Shown piece by piece: positions 24,211 to 32,679 of a DNA stretch of 64,000 nt; position 1 is the first letter of the stretch, and every line of letters starts with the position of its first letter. A program made the translations under genes and the position numbers. The notes beneath the pieces were generated by a model. That model was not told the origin of the DNA. It did no database searches and saw only the letters and a list, made by a program, of their open reading frames with translations. Origin of the DNA: Bradyrhizobium sp. CB1717 (GTDB lineage Bacteria > Pseudomonadota > Alphaproteobacteria > Rhizobiales > Xanthobacteraceae); assembly GCF_029714325.1 (NCBI RefSeq), contig NZ_CP121666.1, positions 6,169,001 to 6,233,000 on the forward strand, read 5' to 3'.

Positions 24211-24858
24211 TTAGCGCTCTCCGTCTGTCGGCGGATCATGTTGCGCGAGAGCTATTGCCGCGAGCACCGTTCGATTGCTGATTTCAAGTTTTTGGAAAAT
24301 GTTGTGAAGGTGAACTTTAATGGTGCCGACGGAAATGGTCAGCCGTCGCCCGATTTCCTTATTCGACAATCCTTCGGATACCAGACGCATGATCTGACGC
24401 TCGCGGTCCGTCAGAGCTGTCATCATCCTGTCCGAATTCGCGCCCTGCTCCTGCGATGCGATCGAATCGGATGACATAATCGGCAGCAGATTTCGGCCAT
24501 TGGCGATGTGTCGCAAGGACTGCACCAGCGCCTCTGGCTCCACATCCTTCAGGACGATGCTGCAGGCAAGAGGGGCTACATCCAAAAGCAATCCGCAATC
24601 TTCACTCGAGGCGAAAAACACCAAATGCGTCGAACGATTTTCTGGACTGACGGAAAGGACTATCAGCGCGGCGAGCTCGGGCATCGCGGGATCAACAATC
24701 GCGATGTCGGGCGCCAAGCTGCGAATCGCCTGGATGCAGCTTGCAGCGTCGCTACAAGTCGCAATGACGTTGAAGTCCGACTCGGTACCGAGCACGTTGC
24801 TCAATCCCTGCAGGACGACCGGATGCCGGTCTGCAATGACTATATTAGTACGTCGCAT
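24211..24858 (-). CDS. NarL/LuxR-family response regulator
   Basis: A 215-residue two-domain response regulator. The receiver domain spans residues 1-120, with the acidic pocket in IVIADRHPVVLQGL and the phospho-acceptor Asp in DIAIVDPAMPE. The LuxR helix-turn-helix is about residues 148-205, with ALTDRERQIMRLVSEGLSNK, EIGRRLTISVGTIKVHLHNI and FQKLEISNRT. Its partner kinase is not in the window. It points away from a second, atypical LuxR-type regulator across a 617-base gap, at the entrance to the polysaccharide island. I infer a role in controlling surface polysaccharide genes. Confidence 0.88.
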   Translation of the reverse strand: MRRTNIVIADRHPVVLQGLSNVLGTESDFNVIATCSDAASCIQAIRSLAPDIAIVDPAMPELAALIVLSVSPENRSTHLVFFASSEDCGLLLDVAPLACSIVLKDVEPEALVQSLRHIANGRNLLPIMSSDSIASQEQGANSDRMMTALTDRERQIMRLVSEGLSNKEIGRRLTISVGTIKVHLHNIFQKLEISNRTVLAAIALAQHDPPTDGER

Positions 24859-25475
24859 TGGGCGCTCCTCAGCGCGCGCCCCCTGAACACTTTAACGCCT
24901 GAAACGTTCTGCTATTTCCCCGAGCGCAGAACGGATCTTTCAAATTTCTTTTCTAATACAACTGACGTCCATGTCGCAGCGCAACATCGGATTGGCCGAC
25001 GCGCTGCGCTGCTCCCTCCCCGACGCTCACGCAGCGACTTGCGATTCCGATGTCCGCAACGCCCTGAGACTACACTACGGACGACCAAAGCGCCGCGAAA
25101 TTCGGTCGCAGAGCGGCGTTCGCGCGGAGGCAGCATTGGTTACCAAAGTCCGCCTTTTCCACTTTGAATAAACATGATCGTGCAGCTCACGCAGAGACTG
25201 CGCCAAAAGCAGCGTTGCGGGTCGGACTGCAGCGGCTGCACGCATATGACGAAGGATATATAGGGCTATCGCAAATTCCCATTTAACATAATTTAAAGCT
25301 TTAGCAACATGGAGGGATAGAGATTACCGACGTAGGCGTTCGGAGTAACGAAATTTCATTAGTCCAAAATTGCGCAAGCGGGGCGAAGACGGCCACTCAA
25401 AAGGCGTGGTCGTCCATCGCGAGACTACATTGAGTTGGTTTCTGTTGTGTCAGTGCGTTGGTTGGAGGACAAAAG
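24859..25475. promoter_or_regulatory. Intergenic region between two divergent LuxR-type regulators
   Basis: A 617-base gap, clearly AT-richer than its surroundings between about 25250 and 25350. Both regulators start outward from it, so it probably holds both promoters and their binding sites. AGGACAAAAG just before 25476 includes the ribosome-binding site of the rightward gene. I see no RNA gene. Confidence 0.4.
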
Positions 25476-26369
25476 ATGAGGAGGCGTCAACTTTACGGAA
25501 TGGCACTTCTCGGCAAGAACGTTTTGATCCGTGAAGGTATTGCCAGAATATTGCATACGGCAAATTTTCGCATTGCCCTATCTGCTTCGAGCCCTGAGGA
25601 GCTGCCAAGCTCCCTTCAAGCTGAGAAACTGATGTTTCTCATCATCCACTCCGGCGATGATTTTGGCATCGAGATAGCGCAGATTGGATATTTGAAAGAT
25701 CGCTATCCCGACGCGCCCATTGCAATCGTGTCCGACAATTATCGGCCGGTTGAACTGGCTTCTGCATTTCGTGCAGGCGCCAACGGCTACTTCGTCAACA
25801 TCATTTCGTGCGACGCTTTCATCAAGTCCGTTGAGCTCGTCACGATGGGCGAGACCGTCTACCCACCGGCATTTCTGTCGTTCGCTCTAGACGGCAATCA
25901 CGAACGCGAAACGACAACACTCAACGAAAACGAGCACGCGATCCTCGTCACGTCGGACGACGCGATCTCGCCGCAGCTTTCGCCGCGCGAAAAGGCAATT
26001 CTATCCTGCCTTATCGAGGGCGATTCCAACAAATGCATTGCCCGAAAGATCGACATCGCCGAAGCTACCGTGAAGGTCCATGTCAAGGCGATCTTGCGCA
26101 AGATCCGGGTCCAGAACCGGACGCAAGCGGCGATCTGGGGAATGAACCACGGATCGCTGGTACGCGCGGTAAACGGTCGGGCGCTCACATCCGTCGATCT
26201 GGACAGAGGGATCGCGAAACCTCTCCAGGTGATTTCCGAGATGGAGCCGATCACCGAGCCGGCTCCATTGGCCCCCCAGTCTAGTCACGTAGCGGTACCC
26301 CCTATCGACGACCTACTCCGCAAGGGCGTGGACCGGGGGACGCGCGCCGCGGCAAGGCTCTACAAGTAG
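25476..26369 (+). CDS. LuxR-type transcription factor with a pseudo-receiver domain
   Basis: A 297-residue regulator. The N-terminal 130 residues have a receiver-like fold (LLGKNVLIREGIARILH, AFRAGANGYFVNIISCDAF). At the place of the phospho-acceptor the sequence reads MFLIIHSGDDFGI, so a normal phosphorylation site is doubtful. The LuxR domain is at about residues 170-225: LSPREKAILSCLIEGDSNK, ARKIDIAEATVKVHVKAILR and KIRVQNRTQAAIWG. A 70-residue tail follows. I chose the ATG at 25476 because GGAGG lies seven bases upstream, rather than a TTG at 25458. Regulators of this form often stand next to polysaccharide loci in Bradyrhizobium-like genomes. Phosphorylation-independent control is my inference. 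Confidence 0.85.
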   Translation: MRRRQLYGMALLGKNVLIREGIARILHTANFRIALSASSPEELPSSLQAEKLMFLIIHSGDDFGIEIAQIGYLKDRYPDAPIAIVSDNYRPVELASAFRAGANGYFVNIISCDAFIKSVELVTMGETVYPPAFLSFALDGNHERETTTLNENEHAILVTSDDAISPQLSPREKAILSCLIEGDSNKCIARKIDIAEATVKVHVKAILRKIRVQNRTQAAIWGMNHGSLVRAVNGRALTSVDLDRGIAKPLQVISEMEPITEPAPLAPQSSHVAVPPIDDLLRKGVDRGTRAAARLYK

Positions 26370-26570
26370 ACGCAGGGACAGACGACTGAGTCGCACGCAC
26401 GATCCCATCGTGGAGCAAAGCTGCGATAATTTCGTCGACTTTTTCGACGTCCTGGCCGCGGGCAGAATGTTCGCTGCTGCTCTTGTGTGATAGCACGCAA
26501 GATTGCGCGGACAGTCTCCTCTGGTTGACGGCGCGCGGCGCGCAGGCTGCGGGAGCCCAGTTTGTTTGTT

Positions 26571-26795
26571 GCTCCCGCAGCAATTCCTGCGTGTACCTCG
26601 CCAGCCGAGAAGACAACTGACGCGGTCTTGATCTCGACCATCGTCGCCGAGCCGGGACCGGGTTTCGACAGCTTGTCCTCCATCTGCATGTGCGTGCGGT
26701 CGAGTGAAATACGCGCTGCATATTCCAGCTCCTGACCTTCAGCTCACCGCTGCTTTGCGCCGCGCCCGATGCCCGGTCATTCGGCCCGCCTTGTT
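26571..26795 (-). pseudogene. hlyD remnant, C-terminal fragment
   Basis: About 225 bases clearly resemble the 3' end of the intact hlyD at 31252-32679. Read leftward, they give MQMEDKLSKPGPGSATMVEI where the intact gene has MQVEDKLVKLGPGMAVTVEI. The DNA match runs through the equivalents of the intact gene's last 75 codons, with small indels. The reading frame is broken. It is on the same strand as the N-terminal hlyD fragment at 31068-31211. Confidence 0.75.
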
Positions 26796-27274
26796 CCGCA
26801 AGATTTTGCTTCAGCCCCGCGGAGCGCTCGCGCTCCCGTTCAGGGATTTTTGCAGCGAATTCAGACCGCGCCGCTTTCGCTCGTATGATTCCGCTGGGAC
26901 GCTTTCTGGCTTGCTTTCACCGCCAGCGCGGCCGATTTTCAGCTCGAACCTTCGGCAGTGCCGTCGCGCCATCGTAGTTACCTAATTATCGCCAATTCCC
27001 ATCCACTGAGCGGCAAGGTACTGATACCCGGAGATGAGCGACTGGGTAGTAGAGGCCATGGGTCATGCATTCTTCACCAAATTGCCGGCCTCTACACAGT
27101 TTCCGGCACATTTAGTCGACGGCGGCAGGGCTGCCCCACCAAGCGTCGGTAGGGGCCGGCTAGTTGCCTCGTGCGACTTCATCTGCGGCGTCTTCCGCCA
27201 ACCGACGATCGCCTTATCGGCATATTTAGCCTGGTCATCGTCGCGAAGCCTCAACTATCAGCGCTGGTGCGAAA
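26796..27274. other. Gap without a supported gene, upstream of the co-polymerase gene
   Basis: About 480 bases between the hlyD remnant and the polysaccharide co-polymerase gene. I see no protein-like frame. The promoter for the rightward genes should be here. It also contains the left junction of the segment that interrupts the two hlyD fragments. Confidence 0.35.
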
Positions 27275-28378
27275 ATGGTGCAGACCAACAGAACGGATAA
27301 TTGGGTAAATCGGGACAATATGCCGCCTGACTTTCGTCCGGCACCCACCATGTCCCTGGTAGAAGTGCTAGCCTTCATACGACGACATCTCTCGATCATA
27401 TCGCTGGCAACCTTGGCAACGCTTGTCATTGCCATAATTTACCTCATTAGCGCGGCACCCACGTATACGGCGAAGGCGGAACTCGTGGTGGACTCGAGAG
27501 CGGTCGACCCTACCTCGGTGTCAACGATCGTGGAAAGCCAGATTAAGATCATAACGTCTGAGAGCATCGCTAACGCTGTGATCGAAAAGCTCGGTCTTGC
27601 TCAAGATCCGGAATTTGAGGCCAGCCAAGCCAACCCCCTGCACACCTTGACCAGCTCGATATCCCGTCTGCTCGGCTGGAGTAAGCCGGAAACGAAAGCT
27701 AATGCGGCGCGGTATATTGTGGAATCGTTCCAACGCAAGCTTTCAGCCAAGCGTCTCGGCCCTACGTATCTTGTCGAGATTACCTTCGACTCCAGAGATC
27801 CTGATCGAGCGGCGCAGATCCTAAACGCCGTCGCGGAAAAATATATTACCCGTCAAATGGACTATGCCGGCTTACGAGATGATTCGTGGATCAAGGATCG
27901 ATTGAACGAATTGAGCACTCAAGCATTAGCTGCCCAAAAAGCATTGGAGGATTTCAGCAGAAACGGGAAAGGTACAGCGGATTCCGCTGCTACTATCGAT
28001 AGACTGGCAGCCGCTGCTGAATCATCCAAAAGCGCCCATGATAACTTTCGCCACGTGCTACGTAAGATGGAAGCCACGCGACAACAATCCTTGCCGGTGT
28101 TTGAGGCGAGTCTCATCACTGGGGCGTCGCCTCCTTTGAGGGCCAGTTCGCCAAAAGCCAGAGTCGTGCTTGGAGCAGCGATTTTTGCGGGAGCGCTTCT
28201 TGGCATCGCTATCGGAATACTGCGCGAACTGTCTGAAATTCTCGCCATCGGGCGGGAACCTCGTCTAAGCGCACAAGACGACTGGATCGAGCGACCTATT
28301 CCGGACGTGCTCCGATCAGATCATCAATCTGAAATATCGGCAAAGACAAGGCCAGCGCGCCTTACGGGTTCGGGGTGA
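27275..28378 (+). CDS. Wzz/ExoP-like polysaccharide co-polymerase without kinase domain
   Basis: A 367-residue inner-membrane protein of the polysaccharide co-polymerase type. It has a first membrane helix at about residues 39-61 (LSIISLATLATLVIAIIYLI). A periplasmic region with the Wzz-type start TYTAKAELVVDSRAVDPTSV follows, then a helical, coiled-coil-rich middle (LNELSTQALAAQKALEDFSR). A second helix lies at about residues 303-325 (VVLGAAIFAGALLGIAIGIL). The tyrosine autokinase domain that follows in ExoP/Wzc proteins is absent; only 45 cytoplasmic residues remain. Such proteins set chain length or couple polymerisation to export. The start is uncertain, since codons at 27320 and 27350 are also possible. 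It and the asnB gene are bracketed by two hlyD fragments. Confidence 0.8.
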   Translation: MVQTNRTDNWVNRDNMPPDFRPAPTMSLVEVLAFIRRHLSIISLATLATLVIAIIYLISAAPTYTAKAELVVDSRAVDPTSVSTIVESQIKIITSESIANAVIEKLGLAQDPEFEASQANPLHTLTSSISRLLGWSKPETKANAARYIVESFQRKLSAKRLGPTYLVEITFDSRDPDRAAQILNAVAEKYITRQMDYAGLRDDSWIKDRLNELSTQALAAQKALEDFSRNGKGTADSAATIDRLAAAAESSKSAHDNFRHVLRKMEATRQQSLPVFEASLITGASPPLRASSPKARVVLGAAIFAGALLGIAIGILRELSEILAIGREPRLSAQDDWIERPIPDVLRSDHQSEISAKTRPARLTGSG

Positions 28379-28735
28379 GCGCGATCTCGCGGCTCCCCCA
28401 TGGAGGCGCTCGACCCCGGTGACAGATTCAACCTATTCGATCGCGTGGATCGCCTGCATTCCTAGGGGCTCTCAGCTTGGGCGATCACGCGCCTCACACC
28501 AGCTGCGGAGCCGCCCGGCGGTGAACACCTCCCTCGCTCGCGATCCTAAGCTGCCATGCCGATCGACTTCCCTGCTTAACGCTCACCTCGTTCCGCGACG
28601 TGCTGGGCTTCTGATGATCGAGAATGGGTAGTCCCAAAGGGTCGAGCCGCGGACCGGTTCAAAATACTATGCTCGTGAGGTGTGGGTTTGGATGCCATGC
28701 GTTGACGTCCTCTTATCGGGTGAGCCTTTTCAAGC
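28379..28735. other. Gap without a supported gene before asnB
   Basis: About 360 bases with no convincing frame. Upstream signals for the asparagine-synthetase-like gene may lie here. No clear Shine-Dalgarno precedes its ATG. Confidence 0.35.
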
Positions 28736-30715
28736 ATGTGCGGAATTTCTGGGATTTGGGAGCGTAATGGCTGCAGCCTTCAAGACCTGAAAAGGCGGGC
28801 GTCTGCAATGACGCAGACCCTGAGCCACCGCGGGCCCGACGACAGCGGAGTTTGGTTAAGCGAACAAGTCAGCATTGCCTTCGGGCAACGTCGCCTTGCA
28901 ATTATCGACTTGTCCCCAATGGGCCATCAACCGATGGTCTCGGCCAACGCGCAATATACAATTACCTTCAACGGTGAAATATATAATTTCCGAGAACTGA
29001 GGGCCGAATTGGAGCGCCGCGGAGTTCAGTTTCGCGGACATTCGGATACAGAAGTTATTGTCGAAGGCTTCGCCCAATGGGGGGTCAAATCGACTATCGC
29101 CCGCCTGAACGGGATGTTCGCAATTGCCGCGTGGGACGCCCGAGAGCGCCAACTGTTCCTAGCTCGTGATCGAATGGGCGAGAAACCGCTCTATTGGGCG
29201 ATTTTCGATGGACTAGTTTTGTTCGGATCAGAATTGAAGGCGCTGCGCGCTCATCCCGGTTGGAAGCCAACTCTCAATCGTGGAGCGATCGCCGCCTTTC
29301 TTCGGCATAGTTATGTGCCGGGTCCATTCACGATCTATGAAGATGTCTACAAACTGCCGCCCGCCGGGTTCGTCAAGATTGCGCACGGCGGCGGCCCCGA
29401 AGTGGGCGTGTACTGGGACCTGGCCGGTGTTGTCTCGCAGGGGCAACGCAATACGCTTCGAGCCAACGAAGAGGAACTGGTCGATGAGCTTGAGGCTCTG
29501 CTCGATGATGCAGTATCGCGCCGCATGATAGCGGATGTTCCGCTTGGCGCCTTTCTGTCGGGCGGCTATGACTCATCTACTGTCGTCGCACTGATGCAGA
29601 AAGCTTCTCTGAGACCAGTCAGGACGTTTACCATCGGCTTCGAGAACCCGGTATTCGACGAAGCGAAGCACGCTGAGGCTGTCGCGCGACATCTTGGGAC
29701 CGACCATACAACGTTTCCCGTTAGCGGCGCTGATGCCCTCGATGTAGTGCCGAAGTTGGCCGAGATGTATGACGAGCCATTCGCCGATCCCTCCCAGATC
29801 CCGACCCATATTGTTTCCGCCTTGACGCGAAAACGCGTTACGGTGGCCCTGTCAGGAGATGGTGGAGACGAATTATTTTCCGGATACGACCGGTATCAAC
29901 GGACGGAGAACGTTTGGCGACCAAGTGCGAAGGTGCCGCTTGCCCTCCGCCGCCTCGTGTCTTCAAGCATTCGCGCTGTGCCTCCTAGCACTTTCGACAG
30001 CATAGCGCGCTATGTACCATACGTTCGGCGCCTGCCACGTGTTGGCCAAAAGGCTCATCGGTTGGCGCAAATCCTCTCAATGTCATCGATCGATTCCGTG
30101 TACTATCAAGTCATCTCACAGACCCAAGACGACGATCTTGTAAAAGGATCGCAAGAGGTGCGGACGGCCTGCTGGGACCAAAACCTCGAGGCCCTCTTGC
30201 CAGATCCGGTGGACTGTATGCGCTATCTGGATATGTGCGCGTATTTGCCCGATGACATCCTGACCAAAGTTGATCGGGCCTCTATGGCCGTGGCTCTTGA
30301 GGTGCGTGTGCCGCTCCTCGACCATCGACTGGTTGAATGGGTCTGGAAGCTGCCGTCAATTCAGAACGCGCGTGCCCGGCGCCCCAAACATCTGCTCCGG
30401 CGTGTTCTTGCTCGTCATGTGCCCGATCGTTTGGTCGAGCGCCCGAAAATGGGATTCGGGGTTCCGCTCGGAGATTGGTTGCGCGGTCCATTGCGGAATT
30501 GGGCCGAAGACCTGATGAGCGAAGCTTGCCTGAGCGCCGATGATATCTTTTACGTCGATGCCATTCGCTCGCTCTGGGCCGAATTTTTGAGCGGGGATGA
30601 TCGGCGGTATTTCCTGATTTGGAATGTCTTAATGTTTCAGGCGTGGCATCGTCGATGGGGCGAGGCAGCGGTGGCCGACACCGGAGCAAGACGCTTGGAA
30701 TCCCTTTTAAATTGA
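28736..30715 (+). CDS. asnB: AsnB-type glutamine-dependent amidotransferase (first copy)
   Basis: A 659-residue class II glutamine amidotransferase/asparagine synthetase. After Met removal Cys2 is the nucleophile (MCGISGIWERNG). The glutaminase domain shows SHRGPDDSG, GQRRLAIIDLS, TFNGEIYNFRELR and HSDTEVIVEGFAQWG. The synthetase domain has the ATP P-loop FLSGGYDSSTVVALMQ, SGDGGDELFSGYDRY and LDMCAYLPDDILTKVDRASM. Many asnB paralogues inside polysaccharide loci are thought to amidate a uronic acid or another precursor rather than aspartate. It follows the co-polymerase on the same strand and shares the island with a second copy at 52976-54940. The actual acceptor is unknown. Confidence 0.9.
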   Translation: MCGISGIWERNGCSLQDLKRRASAMTQTLSHRGPDDSGVWLSEQVSIAFGQRRLAIIDLSPMGHQPMVSANAQYTITFNGEIYNFRELRAELERRGVQFRGHSDTEVIVEGFAQWGVKSTIARLNGMFAIAAWDARERQLFLARDRMGEKPLYWAIFDGLVLFGSELKALRAHPGWKPTLNRGAIAAFLRHSYVPGPFTIYEDVYKLPPAGFVKIAHGGGPEVGVYWDLAGVVSQGQRNTLRANEEELVDELEALLDDAVSRRMIADVPLGAFLSGGYDSSTVVALMQKASLRPVRTFTIGFENPVFDEAKHAEAVARHLGTDHTTFPVSGADALDVVPKLAEMYDEPFADPSQIPTHIVSALTRKRVTVALSGDGGDELFSGYDRYQRTENVWRPSAKVPLALRRLVSSSIRAVPPSTFDSIARYVPYVRRLPRVGQKAHRLAQILSMSSIDSVYYQVISQTQDDDLVKGSQEVRTACWDQNLEALLPDPVDCMRYLDMCAYLPDDILTKVDRASMAVALEVRVPLLDHRLVEWVWKLPSIQNARARRPKHLLRRVLARHVPDRLVERPKMGFGVPLGDWLRGPLRNWAEDLMSEACLSADDIFYVDAIRSLWAEFLSGDDRRYFLIWNVLMFQAWHRRWGEAAVADTGARRLESLLN

Positions 30716-31067
30716 AGATATGGCGACACCTTCATCGTTTTTGCCGGAGTCCAGCAACGCGTGCGACTGTCCCACTAGGCTCGGGGTGGCAGGTGCGAAT
30801 TCTCTCGATAGGTTTTACGTTCCCGATCTATTGAAGGATGATAACTATCCGATTGGCGGCTGGATCATCCAACTTTCAATATGACTTCGCGCATGCGACT
30901 GACGACGCCCGGCTAAGATTTGCCGAGGATGACATACCGGCGCCCGGCCCGGCACATCTACGCGGCCGATCTCATTCGGCCGGTTGGTTGCCGCCTCCGA
31001 AGTTCGAGGTCGACGACGTCGCGATATCTTCATCGCTGCGCACGGCAAGTTCGGTCGCAGAGCTCGA
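30716..31067. other. Gap without a supported gene
   Basis: About 350 bases between asnB and the N-terminal hlyD remnant. No convincing frame was seen. The right junction of the co-polymerase/asnB segment should fall here. Confidence 0.35.
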
Positions 31068-31211
31068 TCAGGCTTTCTCCGGCCGAACCAGTTGGCCTTC
31101 GTGGACATTGATGGCCCGAACGACGCTGGTCTCCAGCGGCTGGATCAGATTGGTCCTGCCGCTGGGGATGATCTTGCCGGTGGCCGTGGCCACGATGTCG
31201 ACCGTTGCCAT
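31068..31211 (-). pseudogene. hlyD remnant, N-terminal fragment
   Basis: Read leftward, this gives ATVDIVATATGKIIPSGRTN, then LIQPLETSVVRAINVHEGQ, before diverging into a stop. The intact HlyD has SVDIVATATGKIVPGGRTK and LIQPFETGVVRAIRVRDGQ at its residues 45-85. Only about 48 codons survive. It lies just downstream of the intact hlyD on the same strand, so it looks like the start of a second, tandem copy. The matching C-terminal fragment is 4.3 kb further on, at 26571-26795. Confidence 0.78.
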
Positions 31212-31251
31212 AGGTAGCCCATACAATTGCGACGCAGAAGATCCGCTTCGT

Positions 31252-32679
31252 CTACCGCTCCCGCAGCGATTCCTGCTTGTACCTCGCCAGCGGCGAGAGA
31301 AGGTAGCTGATGATCGTGCGCGCACCGGTCTTGATCTCGACCGTCACTGCCATGCCCGGGCCGAGCTTGACGAGCTTATCCTCCACCTGCATTTGCGTGC
31401 GGTCGAGTGAGATTCGCGCCGCATACTCCAGCTCCTGGCCTTTCGGTTCACTGCTGCCTTGCGCCGTGCCCAACGCGCGGTCGTTCGATCCGCCCTGTGG
31501 CCTGTCGCGCGTGATGGCATCCGTCGACACGCTGAGTACGTCCCCATGCAGGAGCCCATAGCGCGTGAAATTGAACGTATCGACCTTGATCTCCGCCTTC
31601 TGCCCGGGGTGGACGAAGCCGATGTCCCGGTTGGATAGCATCGCCTCGATCTCGAGCTGGCTCTCACTTGGAACCACGATGGCGAGCGCCTGCGCCGGCG
31701 TTACCACGCCTCCCACCGTATGCACCGCGAGCTGTTGCACGACGCCGTCGACCGGCGCTGTCAACTGCTGGAGTTTCGTGCGACGCTCCGCCTTGACCAC
31801 CTCCTGCGCGGCGCTCGCCGCCTTCTGCTCGGCTTTGGCAAGTGCGTCATAGGTCGCGCGCCGATACTCCGCGGCGGTCCTGTCCTTCGTTTCCTTCAGC
31901 AAGGCGATGGCTGCGTCGGCTTCGTTCAGCCGACTCTGCTGGAGGACGAGATCCTGCTGAAGGCCGACCAGCTCCTGATACTCGGACAGATAGACAACCT
32001 TCGAAGCCAGGGCCTTGTCGACGAGCCCCTTGCGAATATCGACCCGCTCCTGGAGCACCGGGATCGTCGCCTGCAGCTTCGCTACGCTCGCTGACGTGGT
32101 TGCCCGCTCCGCTTCCTTTTGACCCTGCTGGCGCGCGATCTCGGCGAGCTTGGCGTTCTGCTCGGCACGCTGGCTGATCAGAAACTGACGGTGCATCTCG
32201 ATCTCCGCGGCACTTGCACTCTGCGGTGGCCGGAAAGTTGCAAGCGGATCCTCGGTGAGCGCTGCACGCAGCCGCGCGACCTCGAGCTCCGCCCCAAGGA
32301 GATCGCTTCTCTGCCGCTCCTGATCGGCTTCCGTCATCGTCGGGTCGAGCTCGATCAGGACCTCGCCGGCCTTGACGGTCTGTCCGTCGCGGACGCGGAT
32401 GGCGCGGACAACGCCCGTCTCAAATGGCTGGATCAGCTTGGTGCGTCCGCCCGGCACGATCTTGCCCGTTGCGGTGGCGACGATATCGACGCTGCCGAAC
32501 GATGCCCATGCCAGCGCAATGCAGAACACCGCGATGATGCTCGCCCCGATCGCGCGGCCGATCGGCGACGGCGGCGATTCCGTGATTTCGAGCGCCGCGG
32601 GCAGAAATGCAATCTCGTGCTCACGCCGTCGAACCTCGGCTCTCGGAAACGTAACGATATTTCGGCTAGCGGACGTCAT
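31252..32679 (-). CDS. HlyD-family membrane-fusion protein of a type I secretion system
   Basis: A 475-residue periplasmic adaptor that links the inner-membrane exporter to the outer-membrane channel. A short cytoplasmic N-terminus is followed by one membrane helix at about residues 35-55 (IGASIIAVFCIALAWASFG). Next come a biotinyl-lipoyl-like half (VDIVATATGKIVPGGRTKL), a long alpha-helical hairpin and the second lipoyl half (TAPVDGVVQQLAVHTVGGVV). A beta-barrel region and the T1SS end VEDKLVKLGPGMAVTVEIKT complete it. The ATG at 32679 overlaps the exporter stop by 14 bases, so the pair is translationally coupled. Longer upstream readings lie inside the exporter gene. The outer-membrane TolC-type partner is not in the window. 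Confidence 0.92.
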   Translation of the reverse strand: MTSASRNIVTFPRAEVRRREHEIAFLPAALEITESPPSPIGRAIGASIIAVFCIALAWASFGSVDIVATATGKIVPGGRTKLIQPFETGVVRAIRVRDGQTVKAGEVLIELDPTMTEADQERQRSDLLGAELEVARLRAALTEDPLATFRPPQSASAAEIEMHRQFLISQRAEQNAKLAEIARQQGQKEAERATTSASVAKLQATIPVLQERVDIRKGLVDKALASKVVYLSEYQELVGLQQDLVLQQSRLNEADAAIALLKETKDRTAAEYRRATYDALAKAEQKAASAAQEVVKAERRTKLQQLTAPVDGVVQQLAVHTVGGVVTPAQALAIVVPSESQLEIEAMLSNRDIGFVHPGQKAEIKVDTFNFTRYGLLHGDVLSVSTDAITRDRPQGGSNDRALGTAQGSSEPKGQELEYAARISLDRTQMQVEDKLVKLGPGMAVTVEIKTGARTIISYLLSPLARYKQESLRER

